Positions 17,106 through 26,979 are shown, counted from the stretch's first letter. The stretch is DNA of 64,000 nucleotides from Nakamurella sp. PAMC28650 (GCF_014303395.1 NZ_CP060298.1:2604001-2668000), one strand, 5' to 3'. Translations and numbers: made by a program. Notes: a model not told the origin generated them from the sequence alone.

Positions 17106-18241
17106 CATCACCGGGTGAATTTCTCCGGAGCATTCTCGACGGCCCGCAAATCAACATGATGGGAATTCCTGTGCAGGCGTTGGTACTGAAGAAATGGTGG
17201 GATCTCGCGGTCGAGGTCGTCCCCGACCCGGTGATGGGCTCCGGGGACGTGCTCATCGACGTCCTTGCGACCGGCATCTGTGGATCCGACATCCACGGAT
17301 TCACGGGTGAGAACGGACGACGGGTGCCCGGCCAGGTGATGGGCCACGAGACGGTCGGCCGGATCGCGGGGGTCGGGGCCGACACCGGCGCGTTCGGACT
17401 ATCGATCGGTGACCTGGTGACCGTCAACCCGGTGATCGGCTGCGGGGTCTGCGACAACTGCCGGTCCGGGCAGGATCAGAACTGCCCGGACAAGGTGGTG
17501 ATCGGTGTCGCGGCGTCCTACAGTTCGGCCTTCGCCCAGCAGATGGCCGTTCCGGCCGCGAACGTGGTCGTGCTGCCGGCCTCGATGCCGGTCGCCTACG
17601 GCGCGCTCGTCGAACCTCTGGCGGTCGGCTACCACGCTCTGCGCCGCGGTGGCTGTTCGGAGTCGGATCGGGTGTTGGTCGTCGGGGGTGGGCCCATCGG
17701 GCAGGCCTGCGTACTGGCCGCTCAACGGCTGGGCGCTGCGGCGGTAGTGGTCTCCGAGCCCGACGAGCACCGTCGCGATCTGATCGGACTCCTGGGAGCG
17801 GCCACCGTCGATCCGGGCGGGGCCGACGCGTCAGAACTGCCTTCTCGGGTGGCTGCGGCCCTCGGAGGCCGGCCGACCATCGTCGTGGACGCCGTCGGTC
17901 TCGGCGGCACCATGGAGACCGCCTTCGCCTGCGCGCCTCTCGGTGCGGTGATCGTGTTGGTGGGCATGGGATCGGTCCGGCTCGACCTGGCGTCCTACGA
18001 GATCTCGGTCAAGGAAAGATCAGTGGTCGGGAGCTTCTGCTACGACCCCGAAGAATTCCGGCAGACCGCCGCCTGGGTGGGCACCTCGCCGCCGGTGTTG
18101 GCCCATCTCATCGATCAGCACGTGTCGATGGACTCTGCCGCAACAAGTTTCACGGCACTCGCCAGAGGCGAGAGCCGGGCGAGCAAGATCCTGGTCTACC
18201 CCAACGTGGACACCGGCCCCGTGCCGGGAGTGCTCCGGTGA
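17102..18241 (+). CDS. Zinc-dependent medium-chain alcohol/sugar dehydrogenase
   Basis: 379 residues from a GTG coupled to the permease stop; GTG 17171 with GGGA upstream is an alternative start giving MQALVLKKWWDL. Catalytic zinc ligands appear in ATGICGSDIHGF and GHETVG; the structural zinc is bound by four Cys in CGVCDNCRSGQDQNC; the NAD fold is VVGGGPIGQACVLAA. In this operon it most likely oxidises the sugar at C1 to the lactone, or a later keto-deoxy intermediate. It resembles threonine/sorbitol-type dehydrogenases, so exact substrate is open. Confidence 0.82.
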   Translation: MTSPGEFLRSILDGPQINMMGIPVQALVLKKWWDLAVEVVPDPVMGSGDVLIDVLATGICGSDIHGFTGENGRRVPGQVMGHETVGRIAGVGADTGAFGLSIGDLVTVNPVIGCGVCDNCRSGQDQNCPDKVVIGVAASYSSAFAQQMAVPAANVVVLPASMPVAYGALVEPLAVGYHALRRGGCSESDRVLVVGGGPIGQACVLAAQRLGAAAVVVSEPDEHRRDLIGLLGAATVDPGGADASELPSRVAAALGGRPTIVVDAVGLGGTMETAFACAPLGAVIVLVGMGSVRLDLASYEISVKERSVVGSFCYDPEEFRQTAAWVGTSPPVLAHLIDQHVSMDSAATSFTALARGESRASKILVYPNVDTGPVPGVLR

Positions 18242-19167
18242 CCGCCTCCGACGCCCGTTTGGCCGGGGTGGTGCCGATCCTGGTGACCCCGTTCGCCCCC
18301 GACGGCGCCATCGACGTGTCAGACCTGAGGGCAGAACTGGACTTTCTGGTCGATGCCGGTGTCGGCTGGGTCGGTATCGGCTACGGGAGCGAGGTCAACA
18401 AGCTCGACGCCATGGAGGTGGCCGAGCTGGTGTCCACGACGGTCGAACTGGCCGGCGGCCGCCTCAAGGTGCTGGGCAATGCAGATCTGCCCAGCACGCG
18501 CGGTGGAATCGCGGCCGTCCGGCGGGCGATGGACTCCGGGGCGGACGCGGTGATGGTGCGGCCGTCGGGTCTGGCCGGAGTACCGCAGTCGGAGATCGCC
18601 GCCGCGTTCGTCACCGTGGCACGAGAAACCGGCGCCCCGTTGGTGATCCAGGATGCGCCGCAGAACACCGGGGTGGAACTCAGCTCGGCCACCCTGGTCT
18701 CCATCGCACGGCGGGCACCGACCGTGGTGGCACTGAAGATCGAGCCGCCCGCTCCGGCGCCGAAGATGACGGAGATCCGCGAGCTGGCCGGGGCGGATGG
18801 GATCACCCTGATGGGGGGACTGGGCGGGGCGGGCTTCGTCCAGGAGCTCAGCCGGGGATCCGCCGGAACCATGCCGGGTCCGGCCTTCCCGGAGATCTTC
18901 CGCGGCGTGCAGGAGGCCTTCGTGGCCGGCCGGCGTGCGGAGGCCACCAGGCTGCTGTGGCGTGTTGCCCCCTTCACGATTCTGGGCTCGAGGGACATGG
19001 AATCGTTCCTGTTCATCCAGAAATATCTGCTCCGGCGTCGTGGCGTCCTCACCTCGACGACGCTCCGATCACCACACCGGTTCATCGACAGCGGGCTTCA
19101 GCAGGAGATCGACGACCTGCTGGTTGATCTGGATACCTTTGCGCTGCTGGCCCAGGCAGTGTCATGA
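18238..19167 (+). CDS. DapA-family aldolase (2-keto-3-deoxy acid aldolase candidate)
   Basis: 309 residues, GTG overlapping the previous TGA. A class I aldolase of the DHDPS/N-acetylneuraminate lyase TIM-barrel family: GVVPILVTPF start, Schiff-base Lys in VVALKIEPP, and an IGYGSEVNKL segment in place of the usual GTTGE phosphate-like motif, so it is not DapA itself. By context I infer cleavage of 2-keto-3-deoxy-L-rhamnonate (or an analogue) to pyruvate and lactaldehyde. The GSEVNKL change at the carboxylate-binding loop agrees with a non-standard substrate. Confidence 0.78.
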   Translation: MTASDARLAGVVPILVTPFAPDGAIDVSDLRAELDFLVDAGVGWVGIGYGSEVNKLDAMEVAELVSTTVELAGGRLKVLGNADLPSTRGGIAAVRRAMDSGADAVMVRPSGLAGVPQSEIAAAFVTVARETGAPLVIQDAPQNTGVELSSATLVSIARRAPTVVALKIEPPAPAPKMTEIRELAGADGITLMGGLGGAGFVQELSRGSAGTMPGPAFPEIFRGVQEAFVAGRRAEATRLLWRVAPFTILGSRDMESFLFIQKYLLRRRGVLTSTTLRSPHRFIDSGLQQEIDDLLVDLDTFALLAQAVS

Positions 19168-20243
19168 CCGTCTCGAAAATTGCCAGGGTGGCGGTCGTCG
19201 GCGTCGGCTGGTGGGCCTGCCGGCTGCACCTGGTCGCGCTCAGGGAAAATCCGGACGCTGTGGTCGTGGCGTTGTGCGACCGTGACCGGAACAGGGTCGA
19301 CGAGGCCGCACGCATCTTCGACGTTCCCCTGGCCGTCACCGATGTCGGTGCCGTCATCGATGCCGGTGTCGACTGTGCGATCGTCGCGACCCCGCACGAT
19401 GCGCACTGGGAGCCGGCCGCCGCGTTGCTCGATGCCGGCATCGACGTGCTGGTCGAAAAGCCGATGACCCTCGATCCCGGTCAGGCCTGGGACCTCGTCG
19501 CCAGGGCCAGGCGCACCGGTGCGCGGCTGCACGTCGGCTATCCCTTTCTCCACTCGCCTCACGTCGCGAGGCTGCGGCAGGTGCTGCATGCCGGTGAGCT
19601 GGGGGTCCCGGTGTTGAGCCAGGGACTGTTCGCCACCGGCATCCACCGATTGCTGGCGGGGGACGTGAGTAGCCAACTGGAGCACGGCGGGCTGTTCGCC
19701 TCAGCGCCTTCGACGTACTCCGATCCGCTGCGGGGCGGCGGTCAGATGAACAACCAGATGACCCATGCGGTAGCGGTGTTGTTGTCGGCTACCGGGCTGC
19801 ATGCCGTGTCGGTGAGCGCCTATTCGAACTTCGCCGGCCTCCGGGTGGACCTCGCCGACTCGCTGGCGATCGAGATGAGCGACGGTTCGGTCGCCACCAT
19901 CGCGACCACCGGCAGTGTGCAGTCGCATTCGTCGAGAATCGAGGAATATCGGTTCTTTGCCTCCGAGGGCCATGCGTGTCTGGACACGGTGCACGGCAGT
20001 CTCGAGATCGCAAGGGGTGGGCAGCCGCTGACGGCCGAGCCGACGCTGACCGAGGCGCAGGCCAATCCGGAGAAGGCGACGTCCATCGCACTGGTGGCGG
20101 CGGCCATCGATCCGGACCGCGCCTGCACGCTGGCGGCGCCGGGCGAGATCGGCGCTGACGTGGTAGCTCTCCTGGCTGCCGCCAGCGAGTCTGCGGTGGC
20201 CGGCAAGCCGGTGCAGGCGTTCCGGCCGCCGCGTTCCGCATGA
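19164..20243 (+). CDS. Gfo/Idh/MocA-family oxidoreductase
   Basis: 359 residues, ATG overlapping the previous stop. N-terminal Rossmann fold (VAVVGVGWWACRLHL) and the conserved VEKPMTLDPGQAW, then an alpha/beta C-terminal domain. Family members oxidise or epimerise sugars using NAD(P). In this operon it could be the first dehydrogenase of the pathway or a side-substrate enzyme; sequence does not separate these. Transcribed in one run with its neighbours. Confidence 0.82.
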   Translation: MTVSKIARVAVVGVGWWACRLHLVALRENPDAVVVALCDRDRNRVDEAARIFDVPLAVTDVGAVIDAGVDCAIVATPHDAHWEPAAALLDAGIDVLVEKPMTLDPGQAWDLVARARRTGARLHVGYPFLHSPHVARLRQVLHAGELGVPVLSQGLFATGIHRLLAGDVSSQLEHGGLFASAPSTYSDPLRGGGQMNNQMTHAVAVLLSATGLHAVSVSAYSNFAGLRVDLADSLAIEMSDGSVATIATTGSVQSHSSRIEEYRFFASEGHACLDTVHGSLEIARGGQPLTAEPTLTEAQANPEKATSIALVAAAIDPDRACTLAAPGEIGADVVALLAAASESAVAGKPVQAFRPPRSA

Positions 20244-21106
20244 CGGTCCCGGCTCTTGCCGTGGTCGATGCCCACCATCACTGCTATGCAACGGATCTGC
20301 CCGGCGCCGCACTGATGGACCCTTACGGTCTGGCCGACCTCGCCGCGGATGCCGGGACGGCTGACGTCGATCTGGTCGGTTCGGTCCACGTCGAGGCCGG
20401 CCGGGCACCGGAGCTGGCGGTGCAGGAGACCCGCCACTGGCAGCTCGAATCGGGAATCGCCCGGCACCGCGTCGTGCTGGTGGCCGCGGTACAGCTCGAG
20501 AAGCCCGGCCTGCAGGCCAGGCTCGATGAACTGCAGCAGTCCTCGGGCGTGGTCGGGGTGCGGCAGATGCTGGATTGGCACGGCGGCGTGAAGCGCGCCA
20601 GCCCGCTGCTTCTGGACGATCGATGGAGGAGCGGTCTTGCCACTCTGTCCGGTCGAGGTCTGTCGTTCGACCTGCAGGTGCTGCCCTGCCAGCTCCCGGC
20701 CGCTGCCGCACTGGCCAGGCACTTCCCGGCGTTGACGTTCATCTTGAACCACGGAGGGCTGCACATTCCCTGGCAACAGGCTGATCTGCGCCGTTGGTCG
20801 GTGGATCTGCATGCGCTGGGCAAGTTGCCGAACGTCGCCGTGAAGACTTCCGGATTCGACACGGTCGACCCGACCTGGGACGACCGCAGGATGAGCGACT
20901 ACCTCCGCACGCTGCTCGACTGCTTCGGCCCCGACCGGACATTGTTCGCGAGCAACTTCCCCATCGACAGAGCCACCATCAGCTATCGCGCGCTGGTGGC
21001 CCACCACCTGGACGTCCTCGCCGGTTGCTGGCCGCAGGAACGCTCGAACGTATTCCGCGGCAACGCGTCCCGCATCTACCATATCGAAGGAGTGACAGGT
21101 GTCTGA
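20240..21106 (+). CDS. Amidohydrolase-2 family lactonase (rhamnono/fucono-lactonase type)
   Basis: 288 residues, ATG overlapping the previous stop. AVVDAHHHCY supplies the first metal-binding His residues, ILNHGGLH a later one and the FASNFPID segment the C-terminal Asp region. This matches COG3618, the TIM-barrel lactonases that open L-fucono- and L-rhamnono-lactones. Its position between an oxidoreductase and an aldonate dehydratase supports that role. It overlaps the next gene by 8 bases. Confidence 0.82.
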   Translation: MTVPALAVVDAHHHCYATDLPGAALMDPYGLADLAADAGTADVDLVGSVHVEAGRAPELAVQETRHWQLESGIARHRVVLVAAVQLEKPGLQARLDELQQSSGVVGVRQMLDWHGGVKRASPLLLDDRWRSGLATLSGRGLSFDLQVLPCQLPAAAALARHFPALTFILNHGGLHIPWQQADLRRWSVDLHALGKLPNVAVKTSGFDTVDPTWDDRRMSDYLRTLLDCFGPDRTLFASNFPIDRATISYRALVAHHLDVLAGCWPQERSNVFRGNASRIYHIEGVTGV

Positions 21107-22283
21107 TCTGCGAATCACCGACGTCAGGGTCCGTTCGCTGGCGCCCCGGCCGTCCACCGAGGTCCGGGCACCCGACGTGCCCTGGCTGTGCACGCCGACG
21201 ACCCAGTTCCCCGACGTCGCGGAGCGCAACTACTGGGGCCCGGTGAACATGGTGCTGGTCGAGATCGACACCAACGTCGGCATCACCGGGGTCGGCACCT
21301 GTGGCGCGGGAAATGCCGGCATCGCACCGATCATCGCGCATCAGTTCCGTGAACTCGTCATGGGCGAGGATCCGTTTCGCACCGAATACCTCTGGGCCAA
21401 GATGTACCGGTCGTCCAGTCGCTACGGACGGCGGGGCGCACCCGTGTCGGCGATCAGCGGGGTCGACATCGCGCTGTACGACATCATCGGGAAATCGTTG
21501 GGCGTCCCGGTCTACGACCTGCTGGGTGGGCTCGTCCGCACCGAGGCGACCGCTTACGCCAGCCGTCTGTACGCGCTGAAGGACTTGGACGAACTGGCTG
21601 CCGAAGCCAGGGGCTACCTCGCCCAGGGATATCGCATGATGAAGCAGCGCTTCGGTTTCGGACCGAAGGACGGCGTCGCCGGGATGCGCCGCAACGTCGA
21701 TCTGATCCGCACGGTCCGCGAGACCATCGGAGACGACGTCGAACTCGCGGCGGATGCCTACATGGGGTGGGACCTGGACTACGCGGTCCGGATGGAACGC
21801 ATGTTGCGCCCGTACAACCTCAAGTGGATCGAAGAGCCGTTGATGCCGCATGACATGCGGGGCTACGTCGAACTGCGGCGAGGATCGGAGACACCGATCT
21901 CGCACGGCGAGCACTACTACACACGGTGGGAATTCGCCGAGGCCATCGCACTGGGCGCCGCCGACATCCTGCAGCCCGACGTCAACCGGTTGGGGGGTAT
22001 CACCGAGGCACGGAAGGTGTTCGCCCTCGGGGCCGCGCGGGACATTCCGATGATCCCGCACTCGAACGAGCTGCACAATCTGCATTTCGTCTTCTCGCAG
22101 TGGAACTGCCCGTTCGCCGAGTACTTCCCGAACGTGCTCCCGGAGGACTCGAATTCGATGTTCTGGCAGCTGTTCTCGGGGAATCCGGTGCTCGACGACG
22201 GCACCATTGCGGCACCGACCGCACCGGGCCTCGGGTACACGCTCGACGAAGATGTCGCGGACCAGATGACGGTGCGTCTGTGA
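21099..22283 (+). CDS. rhmD: L-rhamnonate dehydratase-like enolase-superfamily enzyme
   Basis: 394 residues from GTG 21099. The stretch GMRRNVDLIRTVRETIG, then AYMGWDLDYAVRMERML, KWIEEPLMP, ISHGEHYYTRW and MIPHSNELHN with AEYFPN closely follows the RhmD pattern; the Asp, Glu, Glu metal ligands and the catalytic His are in these segments. RhmD dehydrates L-rhamnonate to 2-keto-3-deoxy-L-rhamnonate. The adjacent RhaM gene strengthens this. L-lyxonate, L-mannonate or L-fuconate as true substrate cannot be excluded. Confidence 0.82.
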   Translation: MSDLRITDVRVRSLAPRPSTEVRAPDVPWLCTPTTQFPDVAERNYWGPVNMVLVEIDTNVGITGVGTCGAGNAGIAPIIAHQFRELVMGEDPFRTEYLWAKMYRSSSRYGRRGAPVSAISGVDIALYDIIGKSLGVPVYDLLGGLVRTEATAYASRLYALKDLDELAAEARGYLAQGYRMMKQRFGFGPKDGVAGMRRNVDLIRTVRETIGDDVELAADAYMGWDLDYAVRMERMLRPYNLKWIEEPLMPHDMRGYVELRRGSETPISHGEHYYTRWEFAEAIALGAADILQPDVNRLGGITEARKVFALGAARDIPMIPHSNELHNLHFVFSQWNCPFAEYFPNVLPEDSNSMFWQLFSGNPVLDDGTIAAPTAPGLGYTLDEDVADQMTVRL

Positions 22284-22600
22284 TGGCCAGAGCGATGTGG
22301 CGCAAGAAGCTGGACCCGGCCGGGGTGCAGGAGTACGTCAGGGCGCACGCCGAGCCGTGGCCCGAGTTGATCGCGCAGATCAAGGCCCAGGGCATCCGCA
22401 ACTACTCCATCTTCCTCGACGGCGACGAGGTGTTCGGTTATTTCGAACACGATGACCTCGAGGCCCTCGACGCGATGAACGCGCATCCCGACGAGCTGGG
22501 CGAGCGGTGGGAGGCCGGCATGAGACCGCTCTCCGCGGAAAAGGTCTCGGCCGACCAGGGCATGGTGCAGATGCGTCGTCAGGTCTTCTTCGTCGAATGA
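22283..22600 (+). CDS. rhaM: L-rhamnose mutarotase family protein
   Basis: 105 residues, sharing one base with the previous stop. AHAEPWPELIAQIKAQGIRNYSIF fits the RhaM (DUF718) fold, with the conserved His-x-x-x-Trp-Pro-Glu motif and a C-terminal Met/Gln-rich MVQMRRQVFFVE. The enzyme interconverts alpha and beta anomers of L-rhamnose, feeding the right anomer to the dehydrogenase. It is the last gene of the operon and faces the IclR gene tail to tail, 33 bp apart. Confidence 0.88.
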   Translation: MARAMWRKKLDPAGVQEYVRAHAEPWPELIAQIKAQGIRNYSIFLDGDEVFGYFEHDDLEALDAMNAHPDELGERWEAGMRPLSAEKVSADQGMVQMRRQVFFVE

Positions 22601-22633
22601 CGCGGTCGTCCGTTGCCGAACGTGCCGGCGACC

Positions 22634-23440
22634 TCAGATCGCCGGGCGACCACCCAGTCGTCGTTCGACCTCGGCCACCGTTCTTGTCAACGCCAGCCGG
22701 ACGTCGCGGGCGATGGTCCGGTTGAAGCGGGGCGTGGGGATCGACACGGACATCGCCGCCACCGGAATCCCGTTGCCCCCGCGGACGGCCATTGCGACGC
22801 AACGGCAGCCGACGACGTACTCCTCGTTGTCCTCGCCGTATCCCTGCTTGCGAATGCGTTGGATCTCCGTCATCAGGTCGGGAAGCGAGTGGAGGGTGTT
22901 CCGGGTGAACCGTTGCAGGGTGACGCCCTCCAACCTGGTCCGCAGCTGTTCATCGGTGAGCCCGGACAGGAGCACCTTGCCGACACCGGTGGTGTGTGCG
23001 GGCAGCCGTGCCCCTACCGTGGACACCAGTTTCATCGGCTGTTTCGATTCGGCGATCGCCAGGTACACGTTCTCCAGCCCGTCGAGTCGCGCCAGTTGCA
23101 CGGTTTCGCCCGTCTCGTCGGACAGATCGGTCATCAAGGGTTGTGCGGTGCCGGGGAGGTCGAGGTTGCCCGAGAACGACTGTGCCACCTCCCACAGGCG
23201 CAGGCCCAGTCGGTAGGTGCGGGTGTTCTCGTCGAAGTCGACGAAGCCTCGGCGATGAGCGGTACGCAGGAGTTGGTAGGCCGAGGAATTCGGCATCGTC
23301 AGCGCGGCGCTGATGGCGCTGAAGGTGGCTTCACCGGTCTGGGCAAGATGTTCCAGGAGCGTCATCAGCCGGTCGGCGGACTTGACGCCACCGCCGCTGG
23401 AGGCGGTCTCTACCTCCTGGCCTGCCGTTCTGGAGTTCAT
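22634..23440 (-). CDS. IclR-family transcriptional regulator
   Basis: 268 residues. Winged HTH at about 20-80 (ADRLMTLLEHLAQTGEATFSAISAAL) and the IclR effector domain (TGVGKVLLSGLTDEQLR, GYGEDNEEYVVGCRCVAMAVRG). Convergent with the deoxyhexose operon, so it may be a second regulator of it besides the LacI protein, sensing an acid intermediate; that is inference from position. Confidence 0.9.
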   Translation of the reverse strand: MNSRTAGQEVETASSGGGVKSADRLMTLLEHLAQTGEATFSAISAALTMPNSSAYQLLRTAHRRGFVDFDENTRTYRLGLRLWEVAQSFSGNLDLPGTAQPLMTDLSDETGETVQLARLDGLENVYLAIAESKQPMKLVSTVGARLPAHTTGVGKVLLSGLTDEQLRTRLEGVTLQRFTRNTLHSLPDLMTEIQRIRKQGYGEDNEEYVVGCRCVAMAVRGGNGIPVAAMSVSIPTPRFNRTIARDVRLALTRTVAEVERRLGGRPAI

Positions 23441-23532
23441 CGACAGATGCTAGCAATGGCTGCCCAGCAGCTTCACACCTGTGTCATGCCGTTCACATGA
23501 GCGACCTGAGAGGTCGACTCCCGGCGTGAAAG

Positions 23533-26500
23533 CTACTTGGACACGGTCAGGGTGGTCCTCGCTGTCGTCGTACCCTTCACGATCGGAGTGGTCAACGAGG
23601 CGAGCAGGTCGTACTTGCCGGCCTGTTTGCTCGAGGCCTTGTAGGTGAACGAGACAGTTCCCCCCGGGGTCGGCGGCGCGAGGGTGATGACGTACCCGCC
23701 ACCGGAGGCGGCGCCGGTGACGTTGGCACCGCTCGAGCCGTCACGGTTCTCGGCCCCGACCGACAGGGGCTGTCCGTTCGCGCCGCCCAGGGTCCCGTAG
23801 CTCAGCCACTGGCCTTCGACGGCCCCCAGCTGGATCCAGACCTCGAAGGTGTTCAACACCGAGCTGCCGAACGCCGGGACGCCGGCGAAGTCGACGACCA
23901 GCCAATGGTTCACGCCGTCCGTCAGCGTGCCCACCCTGACCGCCCCGCCCGCCGCCGGGTTGAGGTCGGTCCAGAACGGGGCGATGACGTTGTTGGGCCG
24001 AATCGGATTCGGGAACGTCTGCACGAGGCAGCATTCGTTGTCCTGCGAGGTGCCACCGCCGACCACCACATAGCCGTTGGCGTCCACCCCGACGCCCGTG
24101 TAGGTCTCGCCGCCGTACTGGAACGACGGAACGGTGAAATTGGTCATCGTTTCGTCACCGACCCCGGCGACCGGGGCGATCCCGAAGGTGCTCAGGGCCA
24201 GATAGCCGCCGACCGGGTTGGTGCCGGCCACGATCGACGTCACCGTCGGCGCCAGGGTCGGGGACAGCGTTCCAGACCAGGCCGCACCGGTGCTGGTCCG
24301 GTGGGCCGGAGCCGAAACGCCGCTGACCGTCAGCTTTCCTGGCGCGGTGACCTTGATCGTCGCCACTGCGGGAACCGGTGCAGTGTTCGTCGCCGTCACC
24401 GTGCACCCGGCAATCCCATTGCGCAGCAGGGAGATCGGGTCACAGCTCTGGGTCAGCGGCACCAGGCCCGGCTGGCGATTCACCACGACCGGCAGCACCG
24501 CGTCGATCGACGCGGAATCACGTGGCCTGACGGTCAGCGAGGCGAAGTGGAATCCGTCCGAGGTCGCGGTGCCGTCGATGATGATCTTCAGCTTCTGCTT
24601 GGCGTTGGGCGCCAGCGTGAAAGTACTGGGCGACACCGTGATCTCCAGTCCGTCGGCCGTGGTGCTCCCGACGTCGAAGGTCTGCGTCCGGCCGGACACG
24701 TTCTGTGCGGTCCGGAAGGTCTTCAGTGCTCCGGTCAGCGGGTTGGCGTTGATGCTGGGTAGGTTCAGGTCCACCCGGTTCAGCAGATCCGAGGCACTGG
24801 CCACGTAGGCCGACGCCGGTACGTCGAAGGTGACCGTGGGCCCGACGGCGCGGTTGGCGCGGAGCGACCCGGCTCCCTCGTCCCAGGCGTTGGCCGGCGT
24901 CCCGTTGCTCTCGACGACGTCCTGCACCGATGAGGTCATCAGGGCCGACTTGATCTGCCCCGGCGTCCATGTCGGGTGGGCGGCCTTCACCAGGGCCGAG
25001 ATCCCCGCGCTGTGCGGGCTCGACATCGATGTGCCGGCGATGGCCTGGAAGAGTTCACCGGGCGGTCCGGCCGGGATCCCGATCGGGGTCGGCGTATTGC
25101 CGGCCAGCACCTGAACGCCCGGCGCGGTGACATCGGGCTTGAGGAAGTCGCCGACCGGACCACGGGAGCTGAAACCCGCCATCACGTCGCCGCGAACGGT
25201 GGCCTTCTCGCCACGCGCCCAGGTGGCCGTGATCCCGGGATGGGCCGCCAGGAAGGCGACGAGCGCGTCGTTCGGGCCATCGAGATGAATGGCCGGCAGG
25301 AAGTGGTTGTCGGTCTCGGTGTCCGAGACGGTCGGGTTGTAGAGGATCATCCCGGCGGCGCCGCCGAGGCTGGCGAAGTAGCCCTTCTCGACCCGTCCAC
25401 CACCCCCGCCGCCGCGCTCGCAGACGACCACCTTGCCGACGAGCGACCCGGCGGCGAACGGCTGCAGGCAGAAGTCGCTGCCGGTGTAACCGACGACCGA
25501 AGTCGGTAGTACGACCGGTGTTCCGGTCACGCCGGCGGTGATCGTCGACCCGACCTTGCTGAACGTGGCCCCATCGGTGGAGGTGAGCGTCATGCTCGAT
25601 TCGAAGGCGCGGTCCGAGGTCGAGGCCGCGACCGTGGTGACCCACGGCCCGGCGTGCTCGGCCGTCCCTGTACCTGGCCCGGAGTTGCCCGCCGAGGCGG
25701 AGACGCTGATGCCTGCCGCGTAGGCATCCAGGAAGGCGAGCTCGACCGGATCGGTGTAGGCGCTGGCCCCACCGGAGATCGAGAAATTGATGACGTTGAC
25801 CCCGTCGAGAATGGCCTGCTGGATGGCCCGGACGGAGTCCGAACCGAAGCAGCCCGATTCCAGGCAGACGCGGTACATGATCACCGAAGCGCCGGGAGCG
25901 ATCCCGCTGATCGGCCCCCGGTCGACGCCCAGCAGCGGCACGCTCTTCACCGGGTCGCCGGCGGCGGTGGTGGAGGTGTGGGTGCCGTGTCCGTCGGAGT
26001 CACGCGCGGAGCAGGTGCCGAACGGGTGTGCGGTGCTGATGAGGGTGACATCGCAGTACTCGCCGGCCTTCGGGGCACCGGCGGAGAGGTTCGTGTCCAG
26101 GAAGGCGTAGGCCCCGATGAGCTTGTGGTTGCAGGTGAAGCTCGCTCCCAGTGCTGCGTCGGTGCCGGTGCCGAAATCGCAGCCCCAGGTCTTGGCGGCC
26201 GGGCCGGGCTTGGCCAGACCGAGATCCTTGAGGGAGGGGTGCTCTGGCCAGATCCCGGTGTCCAGGACGCCGACGATCACTCCCTGACCGGCTTTCACCG
26301 GGCCACCGAGGCTCGGCCAGACCTTGTTGGCCCCGATGAACTTCGTGGTGTCGCTGGAGATGGACGCAGTCCGTGCCGACGACGTGGACGTGCTGGCCGG
26401 GACGGCGAGCGATACGGATTCCTCGGCGTCGGCGGTCGGGTGCTGCAGCGAGTCCTGTTGGACGGCGGAGACTCCCGGGATCTCGAGCAACGCCTTGGCC

Positions 26501-26979
26501 TGGTTCGCCGGAAGTCGGACCGACAGGCCTCCGTAGGCGAGAGTGAACGAACTCAACACCTTGGCCGCGGGCACGGCGGCCCGGATCCGCTTCGATGCGT
26601 TGGCCGACTCGGCGTCGGCGTGCCGGAGGTAGCTGGTGACGGCGGGATCGGATTTGTTCAGCCGTTTGCCGGTCACCTGCGGGCTGGTGGCTGCGAGACC
26701 GGCGACGCCGCCTTGATACGAAGCGGCCGCGTCGTAGTCGAGCTTGACCATCACGTTGACGGGCGTGGTATCGGTGCGGGCCAGCAGAGCGGGGTCGCTC
26801 CTTGCGATCTGCCCGCTTGCGGACTTCTCCGAGACAATCGTCGACGTGGGTGTGAGAGCGGTTGCGGTGTAACGACTCGCCCCCGGCGCCGCTGCGGTGG
26901 CCTGACTCGTGGCGAGCCCCGAGATCAGGATCACGGTGCCGATGACGGCCAGAAATTTGGGACCGCGCCGAGTGTTCAC
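23533..26979 (-). CDS. Secreted subtilisin-like serine protease (S8), with PA domain
   Basis: 1148 residues from GTG 26979, which has AGAGGAG 4 bases upstream; the longer frame lacks such a site. Sec signal peptide (FLAVIGTVILISGLATSQATAAA), an I9-type propeptide, then the protease domain with the complete triad: Asp240 (VLDTGIWP), His331 (DGHGTHT) and Ser651 (GTSMSSPHSAG). The long gap between His and Ser holds a PA domain. About 400 residues of beta-sandwich-like Ser/Thr/Val-rich C-terminus follow, ending TARTTLTVSK with no LPXTG or membrane anchor, so it should be secreted. Similar to the large extracellular actinobacterial and plant subtilases. Confidence 0.92.
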   Translation of the reverse strand: MNTRRGPKFLAVIGTVILISGLATSQATAAAPGASRYTATALTPTSTIVSEKSASGQIARSDPALLARTDTTPVNVMVKLDYDAAASYQGGVAGLAATSPQVTGKRLNKSDPAVTSYLRHADAESANASKRIRAAVPAAKVLSSFTLAYGGLSVRLPANQAKALLEIPGVSAVQQDSLQHPTADAEESVSLAVPASTSTSSARTASISSDTTKFIGANKVWPSLGGPVKAGQGVIVGVLDTGIWPEHPSLKDLGLAKPGPAAKTWGCDFGTGTDAALGASFTCNHKLIGAYAFLDTNLSAGAPKAGEYCDVTLISTAHPFGTCSARDSDGHGTHTSTTAAGDPVKSVPLLGVDRGPISGIAPGASVIMYRVCLESGCFGSDSVRAIQQAILDGVNVINFSISGGASAYTDPVELAFLDAYAAGISVSASAGNSGPGTGTAEHAGPWVTTVAASTSDRAFESSMTLTSTDGATFSKVGSTITAGVTGTPVVLPTSVVGYTGSDFCLQPFAAGSLVGKVVVCERGGGGGGRVEKGYFASLGGAAGMILYNPTVSDTETDNHFLPAIHLDGPNDALVAFLAAHPGITATWARGEKATVRGDVMAGFSSRGPVGDFLKPDVTAPGVQVLAGNTPTPIGIPAGPPGELFQAIAGTSMSSPHSAGISALVKAAHPTWTPGQIKSALMTSSVQDVVESNGTPANAWDEGAGSLRANRAVGPTVTFDVPASAYVASASDLLNRVDLNLPSINANPLTGALKTFRTAQNVSGRTQTFDVGSTTADGLEITVSPSTFTLAPNAKQKLKIIIDGTATSDGFHFASLTVRPRDSASIDAVLPVVVNRQPGLVPLTQSCDPISLLRNGIAGCTVTATNTAPVPAVATIKVTAPGKLTVSGVSAPAHRTSTGAAWSGTLSPTLAPTVTSIVAGTNPVGGYLALSTFGIAPVAGVGDETMTNFTVPSFQYGGETYTGVGVDANGYVVVGGGTSQDNECCLVQTFPNPIRPNNVIAPFWTDLNPAAGGAVRVGTLTDGVNHWLVVDFAGVPAFGSSVLNTFEVWIQLGAVEGQWLSYGTLGGANGQPLSVGAENRDGSSGANVTGAASGGGYVITLAPPTPGGTVSFTYKASSKQAGKYDLLASLTTPIVKGTTTARTTLTVSK

